Positions 23,837-33,875 of a stretch of DNA of 64,000 nucleotides are shown here, piece by piece. Under the pieces are notes generated by a model, which was not told the DNA's origin, did no database searches, and saw only the letters and a list, made by a program, of their open reading frames with translations. The position numbers and the translations under genes are program-made. The stretch's first letter is position 1, and each line of letters begins with the position of its first letter. The DNA is from Bombardia bombarda. Taxonomy: Eukaryota; Ascomycota; Sordariomycetes; Sordariales; Lasiosphaeriaceae. The stretch covers positions 5,975,001 through 6,039,000 of the forward strand of contig JAULSR010000001.1 in NCBI GenBank assembly GCA_030512295.1. The letters run 5' to 3'.

Positions 23837-24527
23837 GTATTATGGGTCTTTTTGATCATCTATATTATCTTGCGAATAAGCTGTCTGAGCTAGCAAGCCC
23901 ATACTAGATGAACCTTTTTGTTATTTTTTAAAGGTCGGATACGCTCAGATGCTCTTATAGCGTGAAACTAATGATAGCTTTCTTCGCGATTTGAACGCAA
24001 TAACCATAAAAACAACCGGTACTTACCGTTAATGCTTTCCTTGCCAAACGTAAGAATGAACATATTTGTCGAGTCAGGATTGGTTCAATTAAAGAAGGTA
24101 TAGCTCATTTCTTCAATCGTGACTCACGTTACTAGTATGAATGTAAAGCCATGTTCCACTGTAGTTGCGGTGAAACCAGCATACGTTGTTCTAGTGTTCA
24201 TAAGTTTTGTTCTTTGCTTGCTCGGCTAGCTCGGTCATTCTTTCCCGCATCACAGCAGTTTGCACCGCAGGCATTTACCCCACACTCCCTAACATACACA
24301 TCTTCAAGTTGATCTGAGGAATAGATGCGGCGGTAGACGATAATAATAAACTCCATGTCACTGAATACACTCCGAACTAAGTAGTAGGTAAGTTGGATTG
24401 CATGAGTTCTGCGCAAGAAACTAATGCATGCTATGCAGTTTGATTGTCTATCTGCCATTCTTCTCGCATATCATGCCGCATCTTCAACTCTTCCCGAAAG
24501 CTGTTACACGTGGTATACACAAGTCCA
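23837..24527. other. Intergenic, tRNA to RPT2 3' end
   Basis: About 0.7 kb between the tRNA gene and the stop codon of RPT2. It probably includes the RPT2 3' UTR. No further gene seen. Confidence 0.5.
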
Positions 24528-26139
24528 TTACAAGTACAAGCCCTCCGGCTCGCCCTCCTGCTTCGTGCGCAGGACCCTCTCCCGAGCTGATCGGAAGTCG
24601 GCCATCTGCACCCGCATTCTGCGCTCCCGGAGAGCCATCAGGCCTGCCTCAGAGCAGATGGCCTTGATATCGGCGCCAGACAAATCGTCCTTTTGAGCAA
24701 TAAACTCCTCGAGGTCCACATCCTTGTTGAGAGACATCTTGCTCGTGTGGAGTGTGAAGATCTTGCGCTTCGTGTTCTGGTCCGGATTCTCAAACAGGAT
24801 TTTGCGGTCGATACGACCAGGACGGATCAGAGCCGGATCCAGGGTCTCGATCTTGTTGGTGGCCATGATAACCTTGACGTCTCCGCGGTCGTCGAAGCCA
24901 TCTAGCTGGTTGAGAAGCTCCAACATGGTTCGCTGCACTTCACGCTCACCACCTGATGTCGAATCGTAGCGCTTCGTTCCAATAGCATCGATCTCGTCGA
25001 TGAAGACAATAGAAGGAGCGTTCTCCGCGGCAACCTATGACATGTTAATACGCCTTCTAAGACAGAAGTACAATAATCATGCTTACCTGGAACAACTGGC
25101 GGACCAACCGGGGGCCGTCGCCAAGGTACTTCTGGATCAGTTCACTGCCGACAATGCGCAAGAATGTAGCCGAGGTCTGGTTCGCCACCGCTTTGGCAAG
25201 CAGTGTCTTTCCGGTACCCGGCGCACCATAGAGGATCACACCCTTTGGCGGTTTGATGCCCATCTCCTCGTAGAGCTCGGGATGTAGCAAGGGCAGCTCG
25301 ACCGACTCGCGCACCTCCTGGATCTGCTGCTCCAGACCGCCAATATCCGCATACGACTCGGTCGGGGCCTTGTCGAGCTTCATGACGCTCACCAAGGGAT
25401 CCGTGTCATCGGTGAGAACACCGACGATGCTGACGCTCTTGTGGTGGAGCAGGACGCTGGCGCCGGGCTCGAGCAGGTCCTTGTCGACGAAGCTCATGAT
25501 GCTCACGTAGTACTCGGGTCCGGTGGTGCTCGAGACAATGGCATGGTCGTCGTCAATCATCTCTTCAAGGGTGCCGACGCCCATGGGACTGCCTCGCATG
25601 TCATCCACGCGGCCGCGCTCGTCCGCCATCCGGTCCGACGAGTTGACGTCGAGCTCAGAAGTGGGACCCGAGCTGTCCTTGGCGGCCTTTGCCTTGCGCA
25701 GACGCTCCTGGTTCTCGACGTATTCCTCCTCGAGCAGCAGATGGTCGTGGATGCGCTGCATGCGCAGCAGGCGGAGCTTGCATCGACTGGTCGGGTAGAC
25801 GGCGGGGAGCTTGGCAGCGGCGCTGGTGCCGCCAGCCTTCTTCTTCTTGCGGCCGATGCGGGTGGTAGGTCTCGGTGGTGGCTCGTACTTGGGCTTCTCC
25901 TTCTGTTTGCATGGGCGATCATGGTTAATGACGTCTCTCGGCGGCTGCGGCTGTCTGAGATGGAGAGGGGAGCTCGTACCTTCTTATCCTTGTCCTCTTT
26001 GTTGTTGTTGTTGTTGTTGTTGTCCTGGCCTCCTCCACCCATGCCGGATTGGTTTTGACCCTGTGCAGCGCGTTAACATTTCGCGGACGATTGTAGCAAT
26101 CGCAGGTGATGCCCCGAAGGAGGCGGCGGGACGTACCAT
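24528..26139 (-). CDS. RPT2: 26S proteasome regulatory AAA-ATPase Rpt2
   Basis: Subunit of the 19S base ring that unfolds substrates and opens the 20S gate. Four exons: 26139-26137 (the ATG alone), 26060-25980, 25902-25087 and 25034-24528, giving 468 residues. The N-terminus MGQNQSG fits an N-myristoylation site, as known for yeast Rpt2. An Asn run and a basic, Pro-rich stretch follow, then a coiled coil (about 70-105), the OB domain, Walker A GAPGTGKT, Walker B IVFIDEID split from it by the last intron, and the arginine-finger region ALIRPGRIDRKI. The final residues LYL are the HbYX motif that docks into the 20S alpha ring. These together single out Rpt2 among the six Rpt proteins. It is divergent from UBC1, 1.3 kb away. 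The start is set by the myristoylation site and the phase of the first intron. Confidence 0.96.
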
Positions 26140-27446
26140 CTTGACTGGTCAGCCTAGGCTGCGATAGACGGGGCGAGCTCAATCTCGTGTATCGATGTCT
26201 GTTGTTTTATCTAAGCCGCGAGATATAACGAAGTTTCAGAGTATTTCGCGATGATGGCTGACGAGGCCGATGATTGGGAAGGTCAAGGCTGTGATTTGGA
26301 GTGTCAACTCTCGATGGTGCAGTGCAGTCGGAAGCTGAGCTTCGTTGGCAGGGGCGCTTTGATAATCAGGCGCAGGCCGCAGGCGCCAGGCGCCAGGGAA
26401 CGCGACGACGCTGTGGGCACGGGCCACCTCATCAGGTAGTGTTTGCTACATGCTAAGCTCACTAAGGACCTAATAGGCACCTGGAACGTCACCAAAAGAA
26501 GCACAGGCAAGGAGGCTCCTACCAGGTATTTTAGGTATTTTAGGTATTACGAAGTATTCAACGTATTATCATCTCAAATCCATATTCCGTTTTCTTATAG
26601 GTGAGCTGGAGATGAGCTCTGTCTTCTCAGTCCCCCTTGACTTATAAGGATAGCTTTGCCCGCCCTGTTTGGATTTGTCCGAGTGCGAGCTGGCAGAGCA
26701 TCTGGAACCGCGTGGAACTCGAATCAAATGTAGTGGCCGTTCCCAATTGCGCCTTTATACACCTACGTTATTGATAAGCGATGGCACTATCAGGAGCTGC
26801 ATTGCATGAGCCGATGCAGAGCCTCTGGTTTGACCAAAGTAAAATGCCCCCCGAGCCCGAGCCCTCCCGAAGGGCTCGCTACGAAGGATAATGAAAGCCT
26901 GATTCTGCCCTGCGACTCCATCCTTGGGTACCTTGCTAGACACCTCTCTGCTGTGCAAGTGCAGTGGTGCGCGCATATCCATCCTACACCCGGTTTGCCT
27001 TGCGACTTCGTCCCACAACCCACCCACTGCACTGGCGCTGGCTGGTGCGACACAAACTACCGACACCTCAACACGTTCCATCAAGTTAACAACGCCCTCT
27101 CTATCCAGATCCACCATTTATTTGCCTTTGCCCAAACGCTGTACGGCTCCGCCCGTTGCCACAAGCACAACGAAGTCTACCTACCTTACCTAACTTTAGG
27201 TTGCTTAATATTCGCAGCTGCCAACCGCCACCTGGTCCCGAGCCTCCTCCCCCTCCATTTCCACTACACTATCGTGTTACCCCTCCATATTCTCATTTTC
27301 CACGTCCTGCATTTATTTGCTTCTCTCTCCTCCCCCCCTCTCTCTTCCACTGCGTCTGCCTGTCCCTCGTTACCTACCTACGTACTTGTTTTGCCCGAAC
27401 CAGAGATTACGCCTGCAGCAGCAGAACCTGAACGAAACCCGCAGCC
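26140..27446. other. Intergenic between divergent RPT2 and UBC1
   Basis: About 1.3 kb shared upstream region of two ubiquitin-proteasome genes. It contains a short taggtatttt tandem (26525-26548) and TACCTACC strings at 27176 and 27371. An open frame through 26806-27660 on the plus strand overlaps UBC1 in another frame and is not a gene. Confidence 0.5.
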
Positions 27447-28363
27447 ATGGCTTCTACTCGCGAGCGCCGCGTCGCCAAAGAGCTGCAAGACATCCACAAC
27501 GATAAAGACAACTCGGGCGTCCTCGCACAACCTATCGACGCCTCCAACCTCACCCACCTCAAAGGCACCTTTCCGGGGCCTCCCGACACACCTTATGCTG
27601 GGGGCACCTTCCAGGTCGACATCGTTATCCCCGACATGTACCCGTTCAAGTCACCCATGATGAAGTTCGATACAAAGATCTGGCACCCCAATGTCAGCAG
27701 TGTGACGGTAGGTTCTGGTTTCCCTCCTCCTCAACCACCATGTCCGGTTTCTTTGCTGGGTTTGGGTTTAGGTTGGCTGACCGTCTGACGCATCATTGCC
27801 TTGATCCCTAGGGAGCCATCTGCCTCGACACGCTCGGCACGGGGTGGTCCCCCGTTGGGACCATCAAGATGGCGCTGATTTCCCTGCGAATGCTCCTCGA
27901 GTCTCCGAACCCCAAGGATCCACAGGATGCCGAGGTCGCTAAGATGCTTATGGAGCACCCACACCAGTTTGCCCAAAAGGCGCACGACTGGGCGGTCAAG
28001 TACGCTGGGGCGCCGAGGAGAGACCTGCTGCAGCACAACTACGAGCGGGAGAAGGCGGCAGAGGCTGCCAAGGATGATCCGTCAAGGTACGATATTCGCC
28101 ATCTTGGGGAGGAGAGGGGACACTTTACGCTGGAAAGAAACACTGGTATTGGGACCAATTACTGACTTAAACTCCCTTGTGCCTATAGGTATCAAGGATA
28201 CAATAAGGACCTGATCGACCGGTTCGTCCATATGGGCTTCGACGTTGGCGCCGTTGTCGACGCCTTCAACTTTGTGGGCATCGACCGCAACGGCGGGGAA
28301 GATTACGAGCTGGAAGAGGCCTACATGGGTGACATTACAGCCCGCCTGCTAGGCGAGCAGTAG
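27447..28363 (+). CDS. UBC1: Ubiquitin-conjugating enzyme E2 with UBA domain (Ubc1/UBE2K)
   Basis: E2 enzyme that builds K48-linked chains, for example with the anaphase-promoting complex. Three exons: 27447-27707, 27812-28086 and 28189-28363, in phase, 236 residues. The UBC fold spans residues about 1-150 with the HPN motif (WHPNVSS) just before the first intron and the catalytic Cys at residue 91 in GAICLDTL right after it. A linker follows, and the C-terminal UBA domain begins near 184 (LIDRFVHMGFD...), ending in ITARLLGEQ, as in other fungal Ubc1 proteins. After the TAG the same frame stays open for 34 more codons and is rich in Asp, Glu and Ser; see findings. It shares a divergent upstream region with RPT2. 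Confidence 0.96.
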
Positions 28364-28420
28364 GGCGGCAGTGACCCCGAAGAAGAAAGAGAAGAAGAAA
28401 GCGAATTAGATGATGAAACG

Positions 28421-28543
28421 GACAGCCGCTATGAATCGGACAGCGCCAGTGAAACACGCAGCAGCTGAGACAGGGACAGCAGCTGTGATTCGGACAGGAG
28501 CTATGATTCGGGCAGTAGCTATGGTTCGGACAGCAGCCAATAA
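28421..28543 (+). repeat. Degenerate 18-bp tandem repeat (Asp/Ser-coding) after UBC1
   Basis: About five or six imperfect copies of an 18-base unit close to gacagcagctatgattcg. The period is a multiple of three. In the UBC1 frame it reads D-S-S-Y-D-S-like. One TGA interrupts it near 28466 and a TAA ends it at about 28541. Confidence 0.75.
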
Positions 28544-29817
28544 GCCCTCCTTAGACGTTTTTCTTTTCTCTGGGGGGTTGACATCGTTCAACAGCGTGGT
28601 AAGCGTGGCGTGTACAGCGTATTTCTCCCTTGGGGGTTGGTTTTAGAGGGTATGGAGGAGACGGACGATGTACCAATCGACCGAACGACGGCCAACATGG
28701 CAAGGTCGAAGTTACCTGGGCTGGAAAGGAAAGGAACCAGGGATAGGGGGGGCACACCCGGACTCATCTGATTGCGCAGTCAGTCCGGGGGCCATCAGAT
28801 GCATCATTGCGAAAAGGAGTTTTCATGGAATTATTGGGCAATACGCTTTTTATTAGCTTTTCTTTGCGTTTCTGTTCTAGAAACAAAGCGGTGGTGGTAG
28901 GATTTTTCACAAGAGCTGGTCACAAATTTGGGGTTCAATCTTGTGGGGGAATCGGGAGCAGGTGTGGTATTGTACGTTTCGTGCGAAAGAAAAGGAGACA
29001 GAAGTGGCCTACGGTGCCAATATACCTTGCTCCTTTCCTCTTCCTTCGCCCGAATAGTATGCACCAGCTAGCATCTTTATCCCCTCTTCCACATCACACA
29101 TATACACCAAGACTTTTTTTCATCTTTGGGAGGGAAGCTTTTTGCATCTCGGGAGTTTCGACGGGGGAGGGTAGCGGGATTTTTAGCATTGCTCTTTCAT
29201 AATCGACTTGCTTGTGTTTAGATGGCGGTCACTTTTGGTTGAAAGCCGAACCTGCTGTGTTGTTACCCGACCACACACGCATATGACGACGGTGTGGTAA
29301 GATGTAGATAAACTTTCCTTGTAGATTCAGATGGTTGAAGGTGACTGGTCTGATCTGTTTCGGGAGACAGCCGGTCAAGAATTTAAAACCAAATCTTCTA
29401 TTCATCGAGTGTTCTTCTGTGCCTACGAGGGAATTGTATCTAGAACAAATGCCGGGCGTCAATTCGAACCCTGTCAGCCTACTTACTAGCAAAGAAACCT
29501 GGGATGTATCAAACCTTCTACACAGCACATACCGGCAGCTCAACAATGAACAACCAGAACAACAGCAAACAACGCCATCTTGATCAAGTCGAATTTCTCT
29601 TATTAAAGACCAGGTGTCAGGTATTGACCCCCCCCATAAACTTACAAAACAAAGGGGCTGCCTGTTTGCATTGCAATACATGCACACGAAACACAGTTTT
29701 ACCAGACCGCCAAAATTCCCACCAGTCTATCAGAATCGCGACATGATATATAAATAATGCACACAGACAGAGACACACACATACAGCAGGCCATCATCTT
29801 CACACACAGCCGTCCTA

Positions 29818-29837
29818 TCCTGTCCTGTCCTGTCCTG
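29818..29837. repeat. Microsatellite TCCTG x4
   Basis: Four perfect copies of the pentanucleotide TCCTG in the noncoding region 3' of LSC1. Confidence 0.9.
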
Positions 29838-29888
29838 TATCACCCTGGCCTGCCATCCCCGTCTAATATCGCTTTCCCTCTCATCGTC

Positions 29889-29909
29889 CACACACACACA
29901 CACACACAC
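29889..29909. repeat. Microsatellite CA x10
   Basis: A run of about ten CA units in the noncoding region 3' of LSC1. Confidence 0.9.
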
Positions 29910-30098
29910 TCATACACACAACCACAAAGAGGAGGAGATAAACAACAACAACCACCGCATCAAGGAAAATGTACAAGGGGGAAAGGGTGTCTTTTTGTGC
30001 TTTGCCCGCGATTCAACAAACAGTTTGAACCAGAGCTCAAACAGCTTTCAACCATCTGATAGGGGAGTGAATAACCATTGCAACACAAACATCCCAAT

Positions 30099-31551
30099 TT
30101 AGAGGAGATCCCGTCTGACAAACTCATCGCGGAGGGCCTTGCCCAAGCTAGCGGGCGACCGCTCCACAATGACACCAGCAGCCTCAAGCGCCTTGATCTT
30201 GGAGTCGGCGCCGCCCTTGCCGCCGGAAACGATAGCACCGGCGTGGCCCATGCGACGGCCGGGGGGCGCAGAGATGCCGGCAATGAACGACACGACGGGC
30301 TTGCCGCCGTTGACGGTGTTGTTGGCGCGGAGGAAGTCGGCGGCGTCCTCCTCGGCGGCGCCGCCGATCTCGCCGATCATGATGATGCCGTCCGTCTCCT
30401 CGTCCTCGAGGAAGACCTTGAGGCAGTCGATGAAGTTTGTGCCGCTGAAGGGGTCGCCGCCGATGCCGACGACGAGCGACTGGCCGAGGCCGACCTCGGT
30501 GGTCTGGTTGACGGCCTCGTACGTGAGCGTGCCGGAGCGGCTGACGATGCCGATGCGGCCGCGCTTGTGGATGAAGCCGGGCATGATGCCGATCTTGCAG
30601 AGGCCGGGCGCGATGATGCCGGGGCAGTTGGGGCCGACGAGGCGCGTCTTGGACTGCGTCTTGAGGATGTCGGTGATGCGGACCATGTCTGTTGGGAAAC
30701 ACGCTCTTGGTTAGTTTCTTTCTTTTTTTTTTTGCTTTTCTTCCCCGCTTTTTTGGTCTTGCTCCCGTTATTTGGAAATCTGTCCCTTGTGGTGTTTGTG
30801 CTGAACTAACCATGCTGGGGAATGCCTTCTGTGATGCAGACGACAAGGGGCATCTCGGCGGCGATGGCCTCCTCGATACCGGCGGCGGCGACGGGGGGAC
30901 TGTTGGCGACGATATTGGTTAGAAAATGGGATATAAGGTAAAGGGGGAGACGGAAAGGAGCTGCTTACGGGACGAAGATGGCAGTGGCATTTGCGCCAGT
31001 CTCCCTCATAGCGTCACGGACATTGCCAAAGACGGGAAGCCCAAGATGCGTTGTGCCGGCCTTCTTGGGATTTGTGCCGCCAACAACCTTGGTACCTAGT
31101 CATAACATGGTGTCAGAACGTGGTTTGGTCTCCTATTTCCCTCTCTCTCCGTATGTTTGTATATGTTTCCTCTCGCTCGTGGAGCATAGGTGGTGGGACT
31201 CGATGTATTTACCATATTCGATAGCTCCCTGTGCGTGGAATCTGAGTGGAGGGCATTGTCAGCGGGTGTCTTGTCCATTGAGGTTGCTGTCGTGACTGCG
31301 ATTGCGCGCAGCTGTGGCCACGAGTCGCGAACCGCGATAAGGCGCGCATATAGGGGGTCTGAGGTGGAGCCGGGGACGACATACGTTCCCTGCTTGCCCG
31401 TGAAGCCCTGGAAGAGAACCTTGGTGTCGCCATTGATGCGGAGGTTCTTGATGGTGGCGGCGTAGGGAGAGCTGCCCGAGCTGTATGCTCTCTGCGAGAT
31501 CTTCTGGGCGAGAGCGGCCGCAGGGCGGGCTTGCCTGGAGATAGCCTGCAT
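30099..31551 (-). CDS. LSC1: Succinyl-CoA ligase (ADP/GDP-forming) alpha subunit, mitochondrial
   Basis: TCA-cycle enzyme subunit: succinyl-CoA + NDP + Pi to succinate + CoA + NTP, in the mitochondrial matrix with the beta subunit. Five exons: 31551-31385, 31241-31213 (29 nt), 31095-30969, 30899-30811 and 30688-30099, all in phase, 333 residues. The first ~25 residues form an Arg/Ala/Ser-rich presequence (MQAISRQARPAAALAQ). Then come the CoA-binding Rossmann part (VLFQGFTGKQGTFHAQ, GTNPKKAG), the VGPNCPGII and SRSGTLTYE motifs, and MGHAGAIVSGGKGGA, where the His is the phosphorylated residue. Length and motif order are normal. It is divergent from ELP3 with 605 bases between start codons. Confidence 0.96.
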
Positions 31552-32156
31552 CTTGGGGGATGTGTTGTTTAAAGGGAGTGTGGAGTGGGAGCTTGGGGGT
31601 CGAGGAAGCGTCGAGAGAGGACGGAAATCGACGGAGAGAAGGCGGAATGGCGAGGTGGGAAAACTCGTCGATGCAGGTTTTGATGATGTATTTGTTTTAT
31701 TCTCGCAGAACGTCTGGGCCTTCCGTCACTTCTCCAAAACAGCAAGCCTCAAAAATGTCTCCAACCAGGGCCCGGGCAGGACAGACAGCACGACCAACCG
31801 CTGCTGGGATGGCAATCCACGCGGCACCCAATTGGCCGGGTCTTTCCGATCCATGCCTCTCTCCGCGGCCACACAGTTTTTCCACAGCCGCTAGCAGCCC
31901 TTGGATCGGTCTTTGCCAGGGCCCGCATTCGAGCACCATGCACGTGCTGGCCCAGCTCTCCACCCCTGCCATCCATGCTTGCTGCTGGATCTGCTGGATG
32001 CATTGACGGCGGCCGTGGGGTAATTCATTCCCGCATGGACGGTGGAAGCTTCAACTTTTGCCCCGCCAAAAGCTCAAATCCCGAAAATACGTAACTTACT
32101 TTTCTGTCGGCTCGTACAAGTGACAAGTCCATGCGCCTTGAGAAGTTACCGTCAAC
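31552..32156. other. Shared promoter region of LSC1 and ELP3
   Basis: 605 bases between divergent start codons. No open frame of interest. It must carry both promoters; no specific element is recognised. Confidence 0.55.
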
Positions 32157-33875
32157 ATGGCCACAACGACAGTAACCATGACGATGCGCAAGAAAGAAAC
32201 GGGCCTCGCGCCCGAAAACGAGCGCTTCCTCAGGTGTTGCGCAGACATCGCCAGCGCACTCATCGAAGACCATGAGGCCATCAAGGACCCCAACGTCCCC
32301 AGGAAGGACATCAACCTCAACTCCCTGCGCACCAAGTTCGCCAAGAAGCACAAGATTGGCAGCGTGCCGCCCCTGACCGCTATCATCGCCGCCGTGCCCG
32401 AACACTACAAGAAATACATCCTCCCAAGGCTCATCGCTAAGCCCATCCGCACCTCGTCTGGTATCGCCGTCGTGGCCGTTATGTGCAAGCCGCATAGGTG
32501 CCCGCACATCGCCTACACGGGAAACATCTGCGTCTACTGCCCCGGCGGGCCCGACTCCGACTTCGAGTACAGCACCCAGTCCTACACGGGCTACGAGCCC
32601 ACCTCGATGCGCGCCATCCGCGCGCGCTACGACCCCTTCGAGCAGGCCCGAGGCCGCGTCGACCAGCTCAAGGCCCTGGGCCACTCGGTCGACAAGGTCG
32701 AGTACATCATCATGGGCGGCACCTTCATGTCGCTCCCCGAGTCGTACCGGGACGAGTTCATCTCGCAGCTGCACAACGCCCTGAGCGGATACGGCACCCT
32801 GAACGTGGACGAGGCGGTCCGCAGCGGCGAGCAGAGCAACATCAAGTGCGTGGGCATCACGATAGAGACGAGGCCGGACTACTGCCTGCAGCCGCACCTG
32901 TCCAGCATGCTGCGGTACGGCTGCACCCGGCTCGAGATCGGCGTGCAGTCGCTCTACGAGGACGTGGCGCGCGACACGAACCGCGGGCACACGGTCGCCT
33001 CGGTCGCCGAGACCTTCTGCTACGCCAAGGACGCCGGCTTCAAGGTGGTCAGCCACATGATGCCCGACCTGCCCAACGTCGGCATGGAGCGCGACCTGGA
33101 CCAGTTCCGCGAGTACTTTGAGAACCCCGACTTCCGCACCGACGGCCTCAAGATCTACCCCACCCTCGTCATCCGCGGCACCGGCCTGTATGAGCTCTGG
33201 CGCACCGGCCGCTACCAAAACTACACGCCCAACGGCCTCGTCGACCTCGTCGCCCGCATCCTCGCCCTCGTGCCCCCGTGGACGCGCATCTACCGCGTCC
33301 AGCGCGACATCCCCATGCCGCTCGTCACCTCGGGCGTCGAGAACGGCAACCTGCGCGAGCTGTCGCTGGCGCGCATGAAGGACTTTGGCACCACGTGCCG
33401 CGACGTGCGCACGCGCGAGGTCGGCGTCAACGAGGTCAAGAACAAGATCCGCCCGAACCAGATCGAGCTGGTGCGCCGCGACTACACGGCCAATAAAGGC
33501 TGGGAGACGTTTCTGGCCTATGAGGACCCCAAGCAGGATATCCTCGTGGCGCTGCTGCGGCTGCGCAAGTGCTCCAAGACGCACACGTTCCGCGAGGAGC
33601 TGGTCGGCCAGCAGACGAGCCTGGTGCGCGAGCTGCATGTCTATGGTATGGCGGTGCCGGTGCACGCGAGAGATCCGAGGAAGTTTCAGCACCAGGGCTT
33701 CGGGACGCTGCTCATGGAGGAGGCGGAGAGGATCGCGAGGGACGAGCACGGGAGCGAGAAGATCAGTGTGATTTCGGGCGTGGGTGTGCGAAGCTACTAT
33801 AAGAAGCTCGGGTACTGGCTTGATGGGCCGTACATGAGTAAATGGCTGGATGGGAGGCCTGGGCCGGAGGAATAA
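32157..33875 (+). CDS. ELP3: Elongator complex protein 3, radical-SAM tRNA uridine modification enzyme
   Basis: Catalytic subunit of Elongator, which makes cm5U-type modifications at the wobble uridine of tRNA. Single exon, 572 residues, ATG in strong context (AACATGG). The radical-SAM region carries CPHIAYTGNICVYC with the 4Fe-4S cysteines at 115, 125 and 128, followed by GGPDSD. The C-terminal GNAT acetyltransferase domain begins near 430 and has the acetyl-CoA loop QHQGFGTLLMEEA and ends in GYWLDGPYMSKWL. Length and domain order are those of all eukaryotic Elp3 proteins. The very GC-rich third positions leave a 634-codon open frame on the opposite strand, which I regard as a shadow. Confidence 0.97.
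   Translation: MATTTVTMTMRKKETGLAPENERFLRCCADIASALIEDHEAIKDPNVPRKDINLNSLRTKFAKKHKIGSVPPLTAIIAAVPEHYKKYILPRLIAKPIRTSSGIAVVAVMCKPHRCPHIAYTGNICVYCPGGPDSDFEYSTQSYTGYEPTSMRAIRARYDPFEQARGRVDQLKALGHSVDKVEYIIMGGTFMSLPESYRDEFISQLHNALSGYGTLNVDEAVRSGEQSNIKCVGITIETRPDYCLQPHLSSMLRYGCTRLEIGVQSLYEDVARDTNRGHTVASVAETFCYAKDAGFKVVSHMMPDLPNVGMERDLDQFREYFENPDFRTDGLKIYPTLVIRGTGLYELWRTGRYQNYTPNGLVDLVARILALVPPWTRIYRVQRDIPMPLVTSGVENGNLRELSLARMKDFGTTCRDVRTREVGVNEVKNKIRPNQIELVRRDYTANKGWETFLAYEDPKQDILVALLRLRKCSKTHTFREELVGQQTSLVRELHVYGMAVPVHARDPRKFQHQGFGTLLMEEAERIARDEHGSEKISVISGVGVRSYYKKLGYWLDGPYMSKWLDGRPGPEE

Larger units (their letters stand above)
28544..30098. other. Intergenic, convergent UBC1 and LSC1 3' ends
   Basis: About 1.6 kb that holds the 3' regions of two convergent genes and two microsatellites (29818 and 29889). 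A 152-codon minus-strand frame at 29687-29229 has no domain or signal and is not called. Confidence 0.5.

Noticed and set aside
30078..30809. 243-codon plus-strand frame with Ala/Asp/Val-rich protein
   Set aside because: Antisense shadow of the last LSC1 exon.
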